Below, piece after piece: positions 33,408 through 45,027 of a stretch of DNA of 64,000 nt. A program made the translations under genes and the position numbers. Each line of letters opens with the position of its first letter. Within the stretch, counting starts at the first letter, position 1. The stretch is from Leptodactylus fallax (lineage: Eukaryota; Chordata; Amphibia; Anura; Leptodactylidae), in the NCBI GenBank assembly GCA_947044405.1, contig CAMRHE010000021.1:4944501-5008500 (forward strand), in the 5' to 3' direction. Under the pieces are notes generated by a model. It saw nothing but the letters and a program-made list of their open reading frames with translations. It was not told the DNA's origin and did no database searches.

Positions 33408-35700
33408 GATTCCAGTGGAAGATAGACACTGAACTGCAGTATGGACATTCAAGGGGGAAGGCTGTTTCAGGGGTTTCACTTAGTTATAAGCACACTCAGT
33501 GACTTGATAGGACATGAATATAGTTGATGTAACTGATCTTCATATAGCTCTAGGAAAAGGATTAGATCACAGAAGTTGCTCATATGCCCTATTAAAAACC
33601 ATAACTTGAGCCTATTTCCTACAGGCCCTATTAGACCAAGCAATTATTGGGAAAGAACACTTAAACAAATGCTCATTTCCAATAACCAGCCTGTCTAATG
33701 GCACTCCCGATCACCCGAGGAATGAGTGTTTGCTTGTTCAAGTGATCGCTTACTTTCAGTGGAACAAAAAAATCATTGTTCTCCGGCAATACATCGCTCT
33801 GTGTAGGGCTGTGCTGCCAGCAAACAATGAAAGCACATGTCTGGGAATGATTGCTTTAGTGATCGTTCCTCCTGCTTGTGCTCTGCATCGGCTTGTGTAA
33901 TCGGGCCAGGCAGAATGAGGGCTGATCGACTGGTTTTATAGCAGATGAGTGCTTGTTAAGAAAAATCTTCATGTCTAAAACAATCCTCAGTGATTCCCAA
34001 CCATATCACAGCAAGCGGACTCCTGAAAAATATTCCAACTCTATGGAATTCTTAATACCATTCCTCTCTCATGGTTTAGGCACAAGCAAAACATCTGAGG
34101 AGAAGTTTTTCTTATTTATTGTAAAAGTTGTGATGTTGCTGTTTTCTGTAGAACCTTTGTTCCAGGCTGAAGAATCCTAGTATTCTTGGGAACCTAGTTT
34201 GGCAAACTCTGTGCTTTTAGCATTTTGCATTACACCCAGTGACATACATAGAAGAGAGAGGACCCCATAGCAAATACCAAAAGAGACCCCCATTAAAGTG
34301 CTAGGTTTCATCTAGGACAGAGGAACCTAATATTTGTCCCTGCTTCCACACCCCTTTTATAATCTTTGGGTCAATTCTTAAGGTCCTCATTTGTTAACAA
34401 TGCTATTCCACTGGAAACGAGACTCCTGCATCACTTGTCTTCACTCTGTAGCACAAGGAACAAGACCAACCAGGATAGGGCCTTCTCTCTTGAAGGTCAC
34501 CAGAGCAGTTGTATTGTCTTTATAAAGAATGATTATTTTACTGTACAGGTACATGAGAAGCCATTTTGCCTCCCACACTACCCACATATTAGATTACCAT
34601 ACTCTTATATATTATTGGATTCCCTTAGGAGTAGGGGTCAATTTTTTAAGTAAGTAAATATTATGTAAGTAAATGTTATCTCAATGGCTAACTTCTACAG
34701 TGTTTACACATAGGTACCATACATTATTCACCAATTTAATTGATATGGTCCATTGAAAATAATTACCCTTTTCAAACTACTGACTCTTTGTTGGTTAATT
34801 TCTACTCCATTAATGCTTAATCTAGTGTCAAGTTTCTACATTTAATGTGATATTATACACATAAGATAGTTGTCTTCAGCTTCCTCCTAGACATATACAT
34901 GTTGTTTTAGTGATAAAAAAAAAACGTGACGGACAAAAAAGAGAGCAACAAATACAACCTGCTCCAACTTTGTTTTCCCAAAGGAGGTTGTCAGAGTCAG
35001 GTTTCCCTGGTACACAATAGAGGTTAGGGCAACTGAAAGAACAGCCAAGAAATATCTAGTGTGTGCGATCTAATGTTTGCGCATCCAATATCGTAAATTT
35101 TTGTAGATGACCTCTCACTTGGGACACATGCATATATACTATGATTAAATGTCGGCCTATAAGCTATTTGATGCTGTCTCCTAACCCTACCAACCACAGC
35201 GTGAAGTTAACGAATTTAATTTTAGCTCTTTTCGAAATGTTTACTGTCATTTTATTACTCATTATTACTTCTTATTACTACTTGTTATTCATTTTTGTAC
35301 AACACCGAATTGTACTAGCTAGTGAGGTTGCACCCCTAGATGTGAATGGGTCCCTACTGTACCTTCACATGTCTCTAATTTTATTTAGAGGCATATGTAC
35401 TCTAGCTTTTTCTCCATCTGTTTCTGCAGAGTGCTCCATCGGACGTATTATTTTGGAGACATTTTTGCCTTGAAGTATTGCATCTAAGGAAGAATATCTT
35501 CTAATATCTAATACAGTACCACATGGAGCCATAATATGGTGGTACAAGAAGTGCTTATGTCTTTGCTACATAGAGCCAAAGGGACTGTGTGTGCCTATGT
35601 GCTGATCCTATGAGATAAATCATATCCATGAGCCTATTTCATTGTAAAATGAAACACAGTTGTTTGCATTTTCCTGTGACAAGAACCTTTCCTTTATTCA
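33408..35700. other. Mostly unique DNA, no gene recognised
   Basis: No coding exon or complete repeat is recognisable. The 34190-34330 segment has the look of a dispersed-repeat fragment, without termini. Confidence 0.4.
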
Positions 35701-35702
35701 CA

Positions 35703-35756
35703 GAGTCACTCTTCCACTACTTTCAATGGCTAACACGGTACAACATTATACTACTA
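35703..35756 (-). repeat. Penelope-like element terminal fragment
   Basis: On the minus strand this reads TAGTAGTATAATGTTGTACC followed by GTGTTAGCCAT and TAGTGGAAGAGTGA, the same end as the Penelope-like fragment at 39058. Only about 50 bp are recognisable; the sequence to the left (35640-35700) does not match the other copy. Confidence 0.55.
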
Positions 35757-35859
35757 TCACTGCTACCTGCACAGATTACTGATTCCCTGGTTCTGCTATT
35801 GTAATGTATCCGGGTTTAGGGAACAGCAGTTGGGAGATGAATGTGTCCATAGTTTATGG

Positions 35860-36410
35860 GGTCACTCAGTAGCATTATACAGTGTGGTGGGTATTAATGG
35901 AGAATTATACTGTGTGTGCATGGGGGCACTAAGGAGCATACTGTGAGGGGACACCAATAGTTCATTATAACATGGCCACTAATGGGGCATTACACTGTGT
36001 GTGGGGCACTAATGTCCCATTAATTCCTCCCTACAGTATAATGCTTCCTAATGCCCTATAAACAGTATAAAGCTCCTCAGTGCCCCCGATACAGTATAAA
36101 GCTCCTTAGAACCCCATGCACAGTATAATGTGACATTAGTGTCCGCCACACAGTATAATACCATGTTAGTGCCCCCCACAGTATAATGCCACGTTAATGC
36201 CCCCACACAATACAATGTCATGTTAGTATCTCCCTACACAGTATAATGCCACATTAATGCCTCACCACATAGTATAATGCCACTTAGTGCCTCCTCACAG
36301 TGTGATGCCACTTAATGCCCCCCATAGTATAATGTGACATTAGTGTCCCCCATGCATCCTAATTCTATATTAGTGCCCCACAAAGTACAATCCTCCTTTG
36401 TGTCTCCTCA
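35860..36410. repeat. Diverged minisatellite with an orientation switch
   Basis: Imperfect units of about 30-35 bp. To about 36005 they read GGGGCACTAA(T)GG(A)GCATTA then TACTGTGTG. From about 36030 on they read the inverse, CACAGTATAATG then CCACATTAGTGCCCCC. The array therefore flips orientation once, forming a long imperfect dyad. The unit resembles that of the array at 28090-28540. Confidence 0.8.
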
Positions 36411-36774
36411 TTAGTTAGTGACATTGACCCCTCTACTCCATTTGACCACCAGGGAAGGTTACATTGAATTAAAATATTTTTTCCTATTTTCTCTTGTCTA
36501 GTCTGATGCATCTTATCATCTAAAAAATATAGTAAATACTGGATTACACTGGAGTACAGGTCCAGATACTGCTTTGCTTAGACCTTCGCCTAATGGTAAA
36601 CTCCGGTGGACCTTTACTAAAAGTAATTTTTTACCTCTGGGATAGGGACTAGGAAGCAGATCACGAGAAATGTATTTTTTTACTCCCAAGTCTGAATGGA
36701 GTAGTGGACAGAAATGCCTTTTTTGGCTATATTCTGCCCAGATGCACACAACCACCTAGCCATAGCCTCTCCTA
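36411..36774. other. No gene recognised
   Basis: Short non-coding interval between the minisatellite and the LINE relic. Confidence 0.35.
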
Positions 36775-37960
36775 CTTACACTTCTCCTAACCAGCATACC
36801 CCCTAATCCTGAGCCATCTCAGCAAATCCCCATTGTCAGATCTCTCTTCTGTCACCTCACAACTATCACTAATTCATGTAACCCCTCAATCTCAAATCTA
36901 TCTAACGTGCTCCAGCCCCTTCAGCCCGCCTCTCCAGGGCACTATGGAATGCACAAATGCACGTTTGTAATAAACTAGAATACCCTCATCATTTAGCACA
37001 AACTTTCCTTTCTGGGTCTGACTGAAACATGGTTGACAACTTCTGACACTACCTTCCCCACTGCACTCTGTTATTGCAGCCTCAGTTTTCCCACATTTCC
37101 CTCTTGCCTCAGCTTGGTGAAAGAGTTGGATTTCTCCTATCTGATACCTGCTCCTTCACCACAACCCCACTTTACCCATCCATACCCTCCTTCTTTTGAA
37201 GTGCACTCTGTTTGCATCTACTTACCTTCCCTTCTCCAAGTGGCCATCATCTTCCCACCACCAGGACCTACCTATCATGTTCACTGGCTGTGTCTTGGGA
37301 CCTGTACTGTTCTACACCTATACCCTAACACTACACCAACACATATGGACCCTTGACTTTCAATACCACTGCTATGCTCATGACACTCAAATATATCTCT
37401 CTGGCCCAAACATTTCCACTATGCTATCCAGATTTTAAAATTTTCAAAACTATAGCTTCTGCTCCTGCTATCTCAAACTCAATATGGAGAAAATGGATTT
37501 CATCATCTTCCCCACACCTCATGCAGCCACTCTACTTGACCTATCAATCGAAATTAAGCCACAGTACCACAAGCCCGTTGCCTTTCCATACATCACTGAC
37601 CTAATCTCCCACTACCTTCCCACATGTAATCTCCTCTCAGTACCTTCTTCTGCTCTTACCTGCTGTTCACACAACTGCTTCAAAGATTTTCCCACGCATT
37701 CCCTATACTCTGGATATTACTGCCACAATACATAAGACTGTCCCCAGCAATCACAGCCTTCAAGAGGACTCTGAGGACTAACCATTTCAGGAAAGCCTAC
37801 AACCTTCAGTAAACCTGCTGCAACCACACCAACAAACAGCTTGTACCCTCAACCTACTGTCTCTGTCCTGCTTCCCTCAAAGATCTTGTGGGCAGGGTCC
37901 TCTTTACCAGTATAATAGTTGGTCTCTAAGTTAGTCGATTGTACATAATAATAATATCAT
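36775..37960 (+). mobile_element. Decayed L2/CR1-like LINE, internally deleted
   Basis: Plus-strand LINE remains. The endonuclease part is visible near 37010-37050 (SLTETWL-like: FLGLTETWLTTSDT). After an apparent deletion, the RT palm appears at 37283-37400, with [15 protein letters not shown] followed by [13 protein letters not shown]. The expected YADD catalytic box reads YAHD, so one essential Asp is gone. Thumb-region fragments follow, then a 3' end with GTGGGCAGGGTCCTCT (37890) and a short ATA-rich tail (37947-37965). Multiple frame breaks show an old, dead copy, of a different subfamily from the LINE at 1171-2531. Confidence 0.75.
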
Positions 37961-37965
37961 AATTC

Positions 37966-38939
37966 TTTTTTTTTCTCTGGATAACCAGTTTTTGTTTAAT
38001 ACTGAAAAAATAAACAAAAAAACCCTGTAAAATAAAAAAATATATATAATATAGTATATTATTTCGCCTGCCAGTTTTCAATTTCATATTTAATAAAGTG
38101 CATTCTTCCCAGATAGTGCAATGAGCGTGAAAGTGAGCTCCATAAGTCTATGCGGTGACCTGTTCTGTGTTACAGTTATCATAAGCAAACTACATGGAAA
38201 GGACGACATCTGTTTCGGCTTTGTTCGCAAGGTAACGGAGCTGAGGTTGTTCTTACTGGTCAAAGGCCAAGCTGCATGTCATATTTCATTATCTTCAATA
38301 ATTACATCAGACGGATGTGATCTGCAAGAGAAGAAAAGATTTGCTCTATGCATATGTTACACCCTGTTTTCAGTTGAATCCCCGTTTGGTTTCTGTTACT
38401 TGTCTTCCCTACAAGTGGTAATAGAAAGGGTTGATGAATTTTGGCTGCATCACACAGAAGGGTTAAATCTGCTACCGTTTTGATCCTTGAAAACTCCCTC
38501 TGTGATGGTTTGACATCTGGCAACAGTTAACTTGAGTGCTTTTGTAAGTCCTAAAGGGAAAGTGTGCTGTTTGGCATTAATAACACATCTCTGAAAGTTT
38601 TTTAAATCTTTTTTTTTTCCAAAGTGTTTATTGGATCAGAGTTTGCTATGTTCAGGGGAAGATCAGCCCTACTGCGCCACCACCCAAAGTCTCTTTCCTG
38701 TTTTTCCTCTGTGCCCAGTGCAGCTAGTGCCTGAAGTTTGGAGTCTGTTTTTATGAATTAATGTTTTACTGCCTCCTGTAGTAACTATTTTATGTGAGGG
38801 GCATATTCCTAATAGTGGCTTGTCATTAGACAGGTTACTTTCTAGATACAACATCTGGAGGATGCCTCCTTAAAGTCTTTATGCTGTGGTATATTATTCC
38901 ATTTGCTTAAGAAGCTTCCAAATACACTAGTCAAAAGGA
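37966..38939. other. No gene recognised
   Basis: The 120-codon ORF at 38121-38483 is open but shows no known domain, no good splice context and ordinary composition, so I do not call it a gene. The block 38100-38480 is non-repetitive and could be single-copy. Confidence 0.35.
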
Positions 38940-38943
38940 TTAA

Positions 38944-39057
38944 AGAGGTTGTCCAGTTTCAGCAAATAAATGTTATTGTTTATATAATAAAAAGATACAC
39001 AATTTTCCAGTATACTTTCTGTATCAATTCCTTATGGTGTTTTACATCTTTGCTTGC
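38944..39057. repeat. Half of a TTAA-type MITE
   Basis: TTAA at 38940-38943, then AGAGGTTGTCCAGTTTCAGC and ACTTTCTGTATCAATTCC, as in 31202-32203 and 33033-33403. It is interrupted by the Penelope-like insertion; about 30 bp resume at 39538. The right half of the MITE is missing. Confidence 0.65.
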
Positions 39058-39160
39058 TAGTAGTATAATGTTGTACCGTGTTAGCCATAGAAAATAGTGG
39101 AAGAGTGAAGAAATCAGGTGATACCTTTTAGAGGCTAACTGAGTATATTTGATAGTGAGC

Positions 39161-39188
39161 TTTCGAGAGTACTAGCTCTCTTCTTCAG
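39161..39188 (-). ncRNA. Degenerate hammerhead-ribozyme-like core
   Basis: On the minus strand, CTGAAGA (canonical CUGAUGA with one change) is followed by a stem GAGAG-CTAGTA-CTCTC and then GAAA. This is the conserved order of a hammerhead core: box 1, stem II, GAAA. Hammerhead motifs are known in terminal repeats of Penelope-like elements. The changed base in the catalytic box suggests the copy is inactive. Stem I and stem III are not convincingly formed by eye. Confidence 0.45.
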
Positions 39189-39463
39189 ACATTGTGTTAT
39201 ACAAGAAACTGAAAATTCACACAAACTCTTTATACACAAGACATGGATCTTCAAAGGATCTTAGAATAACAAAATGCAATATAAGTAGAGAAGTTATTTA
39301 CAACAGGTCAAGAAATAAACAATTTGGAAAACGTGTGGGGCGTGATGGAGGGATCAGTAATTCTTGCTGTTATCTGTTTGCAATCAGGTGGTGATTTGTG
39401 ACCCTCACAGTTCATACATAGTGTGACATGAAACTGGCATGAATATTAAGTACTATAATTTAA

Positions 39464-39535
39464 CTTCGTTATATCGATGATATCCTTGTCATCTGGACTG
39501 CAGGTGAGGAGGCCCTACTTCAATTCCATAATGAT
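39464..39535 (+). pseudogene. Penelope-type reverse transcriptase fragment
   Basis: Twenty-four codons read LRYIDDILVIWTAGEEALLQ and so on. RYIDDI(L/F)VIW is the catalytic palm motif (two Asp) of Penelope-like reverse transcriptases, which copy element RNA and are accompanied by a GIY-YIG endonuclease in full copies. Neither the rest of RT nor the endonuclease is present. The frame ends at a TGA a codon after the aligned part. Confidence 0.7.
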
Positions 39536-39537
39536 TG

Positions 39538-40269
39538 ATCTCTGCTTACTGTCATTCTTTGTGCTATGCTATGGTCACCGTGCTACACTATTTCGGTAAC
39601 TCCTATTTACCTGTATGTGAGTTATGGAAGCAACAAAGAACAGCCACGTTTGGTTGTTTCCATAACTCAAAAACAACCTTAGAGACAGGGCAAAAAAAAG
39701 CAGCTAGGCAACCAACACTAACAGAGACTTGCCACCTCACCGCACATTTATATGCTAGAAAATTTTTGCATTCCTTATGAAATAACAATTCTGCAGTACT
39801 TTTATTAGAACTCTGCTTTGAGCCATTCCTATGTTATTCATCCTAAAAATTTATATTGACAACTAGAATAGCATTCCCCTTGTCAAAAGGATGTGTGCCT
39901 ACACAGTCTGGCACTGACAGCAGTGATTGGACAACACCAGAGTGTTTATGGACACCCCCAACCATTAACACTAAGTTGTCAATTTATTCATAAATATATA
40001 GGAGGAATAACAATCTCAGCAAATTCTGGCATGGCACCCCCTCAAAAGGGGGTGGTCCCACTCCGCTTAGGGGTGGGTCTGGGGTGGTTTGGAGGTAATT
40101 TCAGAGGCAGGCTGGGTGACAAGGAAGTATAAAGTTTGTAAATATGTAACAGAAGAACACACCACAGATTTCTAATAAAAGATATTCTAAAATTATTTCA
40201 TAGTAAAGGCAATAGTCAAGAGAGCTTACAGGTGCTCTTTAAGACAATGTAAATAGGAAAAACACCACT
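39538..40269. other. Non-coding; contains a short hairpin
   Basis: A dyad GTGAGTTATGGAAGCAAC (39617-39634) / GTTGTTTCCATAACTCA (39653-39669) suggests a small foldback MITE. The remainder has no recognisable feature. Confidence 0.45.
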
Positions 40270-40271
40270 TA

Positions 40272-41206
<935 letters not shown>

Positions 41207-41208
41207 TA

Positions 41209-41790
41209 TGTAGTAGTAACCAAAATGTTTATAGACCTTAACTGGAATTCCACTTTAAGGATTTCTGACCAGTGACTGGCTGAGCAGGCATTTGCTGTAA
41301 ATTCCCGTGTGCTGAGGACCAGGAAGGAGAGTCAAGCAGGAAAGCATCAGAATGGGAGTGGTGGGAAACCGGTGAGGTGAGTAGCGCTTCTTTATTTTTT
41401 AAAATTTTAGTTTAAATATGATTATATTGAAGTGAGACTAAATAAACATTTGTGGAGCTTCCCTTAAAAACTGTTGTACCTTTGTTGAAAAACTCATGCA
41501 TTTCTGGTAATTCAATGTTTGACACATTATTTGGAATACATAAAAAGGCTAAAATGTGCTCTACACTTCCAAAATTCAAAATTGGGTCCTCTCAGGGAGC
41601 TGTTTCATACCACCTCACCTCCAATTCTAAGGTGGAATGTTGTAAGATGACATATTGGCCCCCCTTCTTGTTTGCTTATATTACTGTGCATATGGGTAGA
41701 AGAAACCTGCACACCTAGATAAAGACAGTGTGGTCAAGCTCATGTGGGACTCCTCCCCTCTCAGCAGGCCCAACAGCAACTCTATGAGGT
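41209..41790. other. No gene recognised
   Basis: Non-coding gap between two transposons. The 88-codon ORF at 41452-41718 has no known domain. Confidence 0.4.
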
Positions 41791-41793
41791 GTA

Positions 41794-43356
41794 CAGTCAT
41801 AGCCAAAAGTTTTGAGAATGATACAAATATTAATTTTTACAAAGTCTACTGCTTCAGTTTTTCTAATGGCAATTTGCATATACTCCAGAATGTTATAAAG
41901 AGTGATCAGCTTAACAGCAATGACTTGCAAAGTCAATATTTGCCTAGAAAATGAACTTTATCCCCCAAAACACATTTCAACATCATTGCAGCCCTTCCTT
42001 AAAAGGACCACCTAACATCGTTTCAGTGATTGCTCCATTAACACAGGTGTGGGTGTTGATGAGGACAGGGCTGGAGATCAATCTGTCATGATTAAGTAAG
42101 AATGACACCACTGGACACTTTAAAAGGAGGCTGGTGCTTGCCATCATTTTTTCTCTTCTGTTAACCATGGTTATCTCTAAAGAAACACGTGCAGTCATCA
42201 TTGCACTGCACAAAAATGGCCTAACTGGGAAGAGTATTGCAGCTAGAAAGATTGCACCTCAGTCAACAATCTATCGCATCATCAAGAACTTCAAGGAGAG
42301 AGGTTCCATTGGTGCCAAAAAGGCTCCAGGTCTCCCAAGAAAGACCAGCAAGCGGCAGGACCGTCTCTTAAAAGTGTTTCAGCTGCGGGATCGGGCTACC
42401 AGCAGTGCAGAGCTTGCTGAGGAATGGCAGCAGGCAGGTGTGAGTGCATCTGCACGCACTGTGAGGCGGAGACTCTTGGAGCAAGGCCTGGTCTCAAGGA
42501 GGGCAGCAAAGAAGCCACTTCTCTCCCGAAAAAACATCAGGGACTGATATTCTGCAAAAGGTACAGGGAGTGGACTGCTGAGGACTGGGGTAAAGTCATT
42601 TTCTCTGATGAATCCCCTTTTCGATTGTTTGGAACATCTGGAAAACAGCTTATTCGGAGAAGAAGAGGTGAGCACTACCACCAGTCTTGTCTCATGCCAA
42701 CTGTAAAGCATCCTGAAACCATTCATGTGTGGGGTTGCTTCTCAGCCAAGGGAATCGGCTCTCTCACAGTCTTGCCTAAAAACACAGCCATGAATAAAGA
42801 ATGGTACCAGAATGTCCTCCAAGAGCAACTTCTCCCAACCGTCCAAGAGCAGTTTGGCGCTCAACAATGCCTTTTCCAGCATGATGGAGCACCTTGCCAT
42901 AAAGCAAAGGTGATAACTAAATGGCTCAGGGAACAAAACATAGAGATTTTGGGTCCATGGCCTGGAAACTCCCCAGATCTTAATCCCATTGAGAACTTGT
43001 GGTCAATCATCAAGAGACGGGTGGACAAACAAAAACCAACAAATTCAGACAAAATTAAAGCATTGATTCTGCAAGAATGGACTGCTATCAGTCAGGATTT
43101 GGTCCAGAAGTTGATTGAGAGCATGCCAGGGAGAATTGCAGAGGTCCTGAAGAAGAAGGGTCAACACTGCAAATATTGACTTGCTCCATTAACTCATTCT
43201 AACTGTCAATATAAGCTTCTGTTACTCATAATATGAATGCAATTATATTTCTGTATGTGATAAAAACATCTGACAAACACACATAAAAACCAGAAGGCAG
43301 CAGATCATGTGAAAATATAATATTTGTGTCATTCTCAAAACTTTTGGCCATGACTG
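41794..43356 (+). mobile_element. Tc1/mariner element, DD35E type, nearly intact
   Basis: Ends: CAGTCATAGCCAAAAGTTTT and the inverse of CAGTCATGGCCAAAAGTTTT, flanked by TA (41792-41793, 43357-43358). The inverted repeats share GAGAATGA(T/C)ACAAATATTA. At 1563 bp it is full length, with terminal repeats, a long 5' leader and a single transposase gene. The ends have diverged little and the coding region has one visible break, so this is the best-preserved element of the window. Confidence 0.95.
42167..43179 (+). pseudogene. DD35E Tc1/mariner transposase, one frameshift
   Basis: The transposase would bind its terminal repeats through an N-terminal bipartite helix-turn-helix and cut at TA sites. 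The ATG at 42167 (MVISKETRAVIIALHKNG) is preferred over an in-frame upstream GTG. Residues about 1-60 form the first HTH (GKSIA...STIYRIIKNFKERG). A GRPR-like basic segment (LPRKTSKRQDR) and the second HTH (SAELAEEW...SARTVRRRL) follow. The frame is lost near 42540-42546, after SRKNIRD, by a small indel. The second frame runs to 43179 with the first Asp in SDESPFRLFG (42607), the second in QHDGAPCH (42883) and Glu in PDLNPIENLW (42991). There are 35 residues between the last two, where the other copies here have 34. The C-terminus is KKKGQHCKY. No other stop is visible. Confidence 0.92.
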
Positions 43357-43359
43357 TAT

Positions 43360-44272
43360 ATGCCATGTAATATGTATACTCTGTCTATTTGTTGTATTGT
43401 TAGTGACTTGTCTTTTTTTTACATCAGATTAAATGAATGTATTTTCTTCCCTACACATTGAATATTCTTGAAAAAAATTGGCAATTCCACGAACACCTCT
43501 AAAGGAAATGGGATCTTGCGATTTATTCATGTGGATTTTTAGTACAGAAGTAAAGGAAAACATTACCTTTGCACTATATAGCAATACAACAGATATTCTT
43601 AATAAAACACATAATAAACTATCAAGGACTGGCGCTGATTAAGGCACGTTGTTTCAGACGATAAATATCTAAATGAAAAGCGTAACTTGATATCCACTGC
43701 GGGAGAATTCATACAGGCGTCCATCTTACTTAAGCTTTTCAAATATTATTTGACATTGATTTTTTTCCTCTTTTTACTAGAACAAAAAACTAATAAAGGA
43801 TTTCACACATTTGAGAACATGCCATGATTAAAAAGGGTATTAGTATTTTCTGTTATTTTTTTTTCTCTCGCACTTTTGTTCATGCAATGTGATTTCATTT
43901 GCCGCACATAACTCGCTGCTTAAGAATAACATTGTTTTCTTTTTTACTTATGACACATTTTAAATTTGTTTAATTTGAAGTAAATCACGTGTCATGGGCA
44001 GGAAGCTGAGGAGCCTATTTGAGAGGGTAATATAAAGGCAATATTACCATAGAAAATTATTACGTTGTGTTTCTGGTACAAACATGGTTTTGGAAAGTTA
44101 CAATTAATTTACTCAAAATTCAGGACCTTTCTGCAACCCTTAATCCACAAGTTGTAAGCACTTCACAATTGTAATCATGTCAGGTGCTGTTCACGTCTCA
44201 GTTTCTTATTTTGCATTTGGCGATTTTCTTAAATAAATTATAGTGGCATTCTCACAATTCACATTTATTGCC
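43360..44272. other. Mostly unique DNA, no gene recognised
   Basis: Non-coding and free of recognised repeats. It might be single-copy regulatory or intronic sequence; nothing specific can be supported. Confidence 0.4.
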
Positions 44273-44275
44273 TGT

Positions 44276-44276
44276 C

Positions 44277-44321
<45 letters not shown>

Positions 44322-44356
44322 TCAAGGTTTCCGTAGGTGAACCTGCAGAAGGATCT
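44276..44356 (+). rRNA. 18S rRNA 3'-terminal fragment (pseudogene)
   Basis: About 80 bases match the extreme 3' end of eukaryotic 18S rRNA: CGAGAAGACGATCAAACTTG, then ACTATCTAGAGGAAGTAAAA, GTCGTATCAAGGTTTCCG and TAGGTGAACCTGCAGAAGG, ending at GGATC(TTT). Compared with the consensus I remember, GTAACAAGG has become GTATCAAGG and CTGCGGAAGG has become CTGCAGAAGG. The GATCAAACTTG variant is what I recall for amphibian 18S. Neither the rest of 18S nor ITS1 is present, so this is an isolated fragment, not an rDNA repeat. It probably arose by reverse transcription or template switching of processed 18S RNA, or by repair-associated capture. The sequence to the right is not recognised, and no poly(A) follows. 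Confidence 0.9.
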
Positions 44357-44359
44357 TTG

Positions 44360-45026
44360 CTGGGGGCTCCAGTGCAAAGTGCCACAGATTTTCAATGGAG
44401 TGGTAGTACCCATGCTTGACCATTGCCCCAACCCTCTGGGACTCCTCAGGGGCTAGTGCAGTGATGAGGGGGCCTGCATCGTGGATGATGGATTGAAAAG
44501 GATTTTTTTTCCTCTGATGGGGCATTTGGCATCTACTTTATGTTATTTCTTGCCTTACTCTGGATTAAGTTGCTAAGTTAATAGGTTGGACTTTGTGAAC
44601 TTGTGTCTTTATCAAACTTTATCAACTGTGTTGCCTTCTACAATTGTCAGTTTTAATATTCTATTTTTTAGTGGTCATTTTTGATGGATCTTTCGTATAA
44701 TGTACAGTAACGGTATGCATAATGAAAACGTAATAAGAGAGAACACAACAATATTTCATTGACATTCACAAGAACAATCAAAAAAGCAATGTCGCATTCC
44801 CCCTTGTCACTGGCTGTTCAGTCATGAAAGTGAAATAGGTGTCTGATCATGCCACAGTTCCACTGACTGACCAAGCAGTGTACTTAAAGCAGTCAGGTAT
44901 GGATTGATTTTCTTCTTTTTGTATAGATGAAAGCTGGTTAGATTTGGGGCATTCATGGTTAGTTGTCAAAGTTGTTTCTGCCATGTTTAACCTAATTTAT
45001 ATAAGTATTCCTATGTCATTTTATAA
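44360..45026. other. No gene recognised
   Basis: The 44360-44520 part, directly after the 18S tail, is GC-richer than its surroundings and may be part of the same inserted molecule. The rest is AT-rich and unremarkable. Confidence 0.35.
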
Positions 45027-45027
45027 T

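Larger units (their letters stand above)
39058..39537. mobile_element. Penelope-like retroelement fragment
   Basis: The first part (39058-39230) carries the terminal-repeat sequence usual for Penelope-like elements of fish and amphibians: TGTACCGTGTTAGCCATAG, GTGATACCTTTTAGAGGCTAAC and GAGCTTTCGAGAG...CTCTTCTTCAGAC (family recognised from memory). The last part (39464-39535) encodes a reverse transcriptase fragment with YIDD. Flanks ATCTTTGCTTGCT (39046-39058) and ATCTCTGCTTACT (39538-39550) match at 11 of 13 positions and probably are the target duplication. If the hammerhead-like sequence marks the sense strand, the terminal repeat is minus and the RT piece plus, an inverted arrangement known for Penelope insertions. 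Confidence 0.7.

Noticed and set aside
37033..37735. ORFs of 80-107 codons considered as a host gene
   Set aside because: They are fragments in three frames of a decayed L2-like LINE (TETWL endonuclease segment, LGPVLF and CYAHDTQ RT segment).
38121..38483. 120-codon ORF considered as a host exon
   Set aside because: No domain is recognisable, splice boundaries are not convincing, and the coding signal does not exceed that of other chance ORFs. Left as possible single-copy non-coding DNA.
44322..44525. 67-codon minus-strand ORF next to the 18S fragment
   Set aside because: It overlaps the 18S-derived sequence and shows no recognisable domain.
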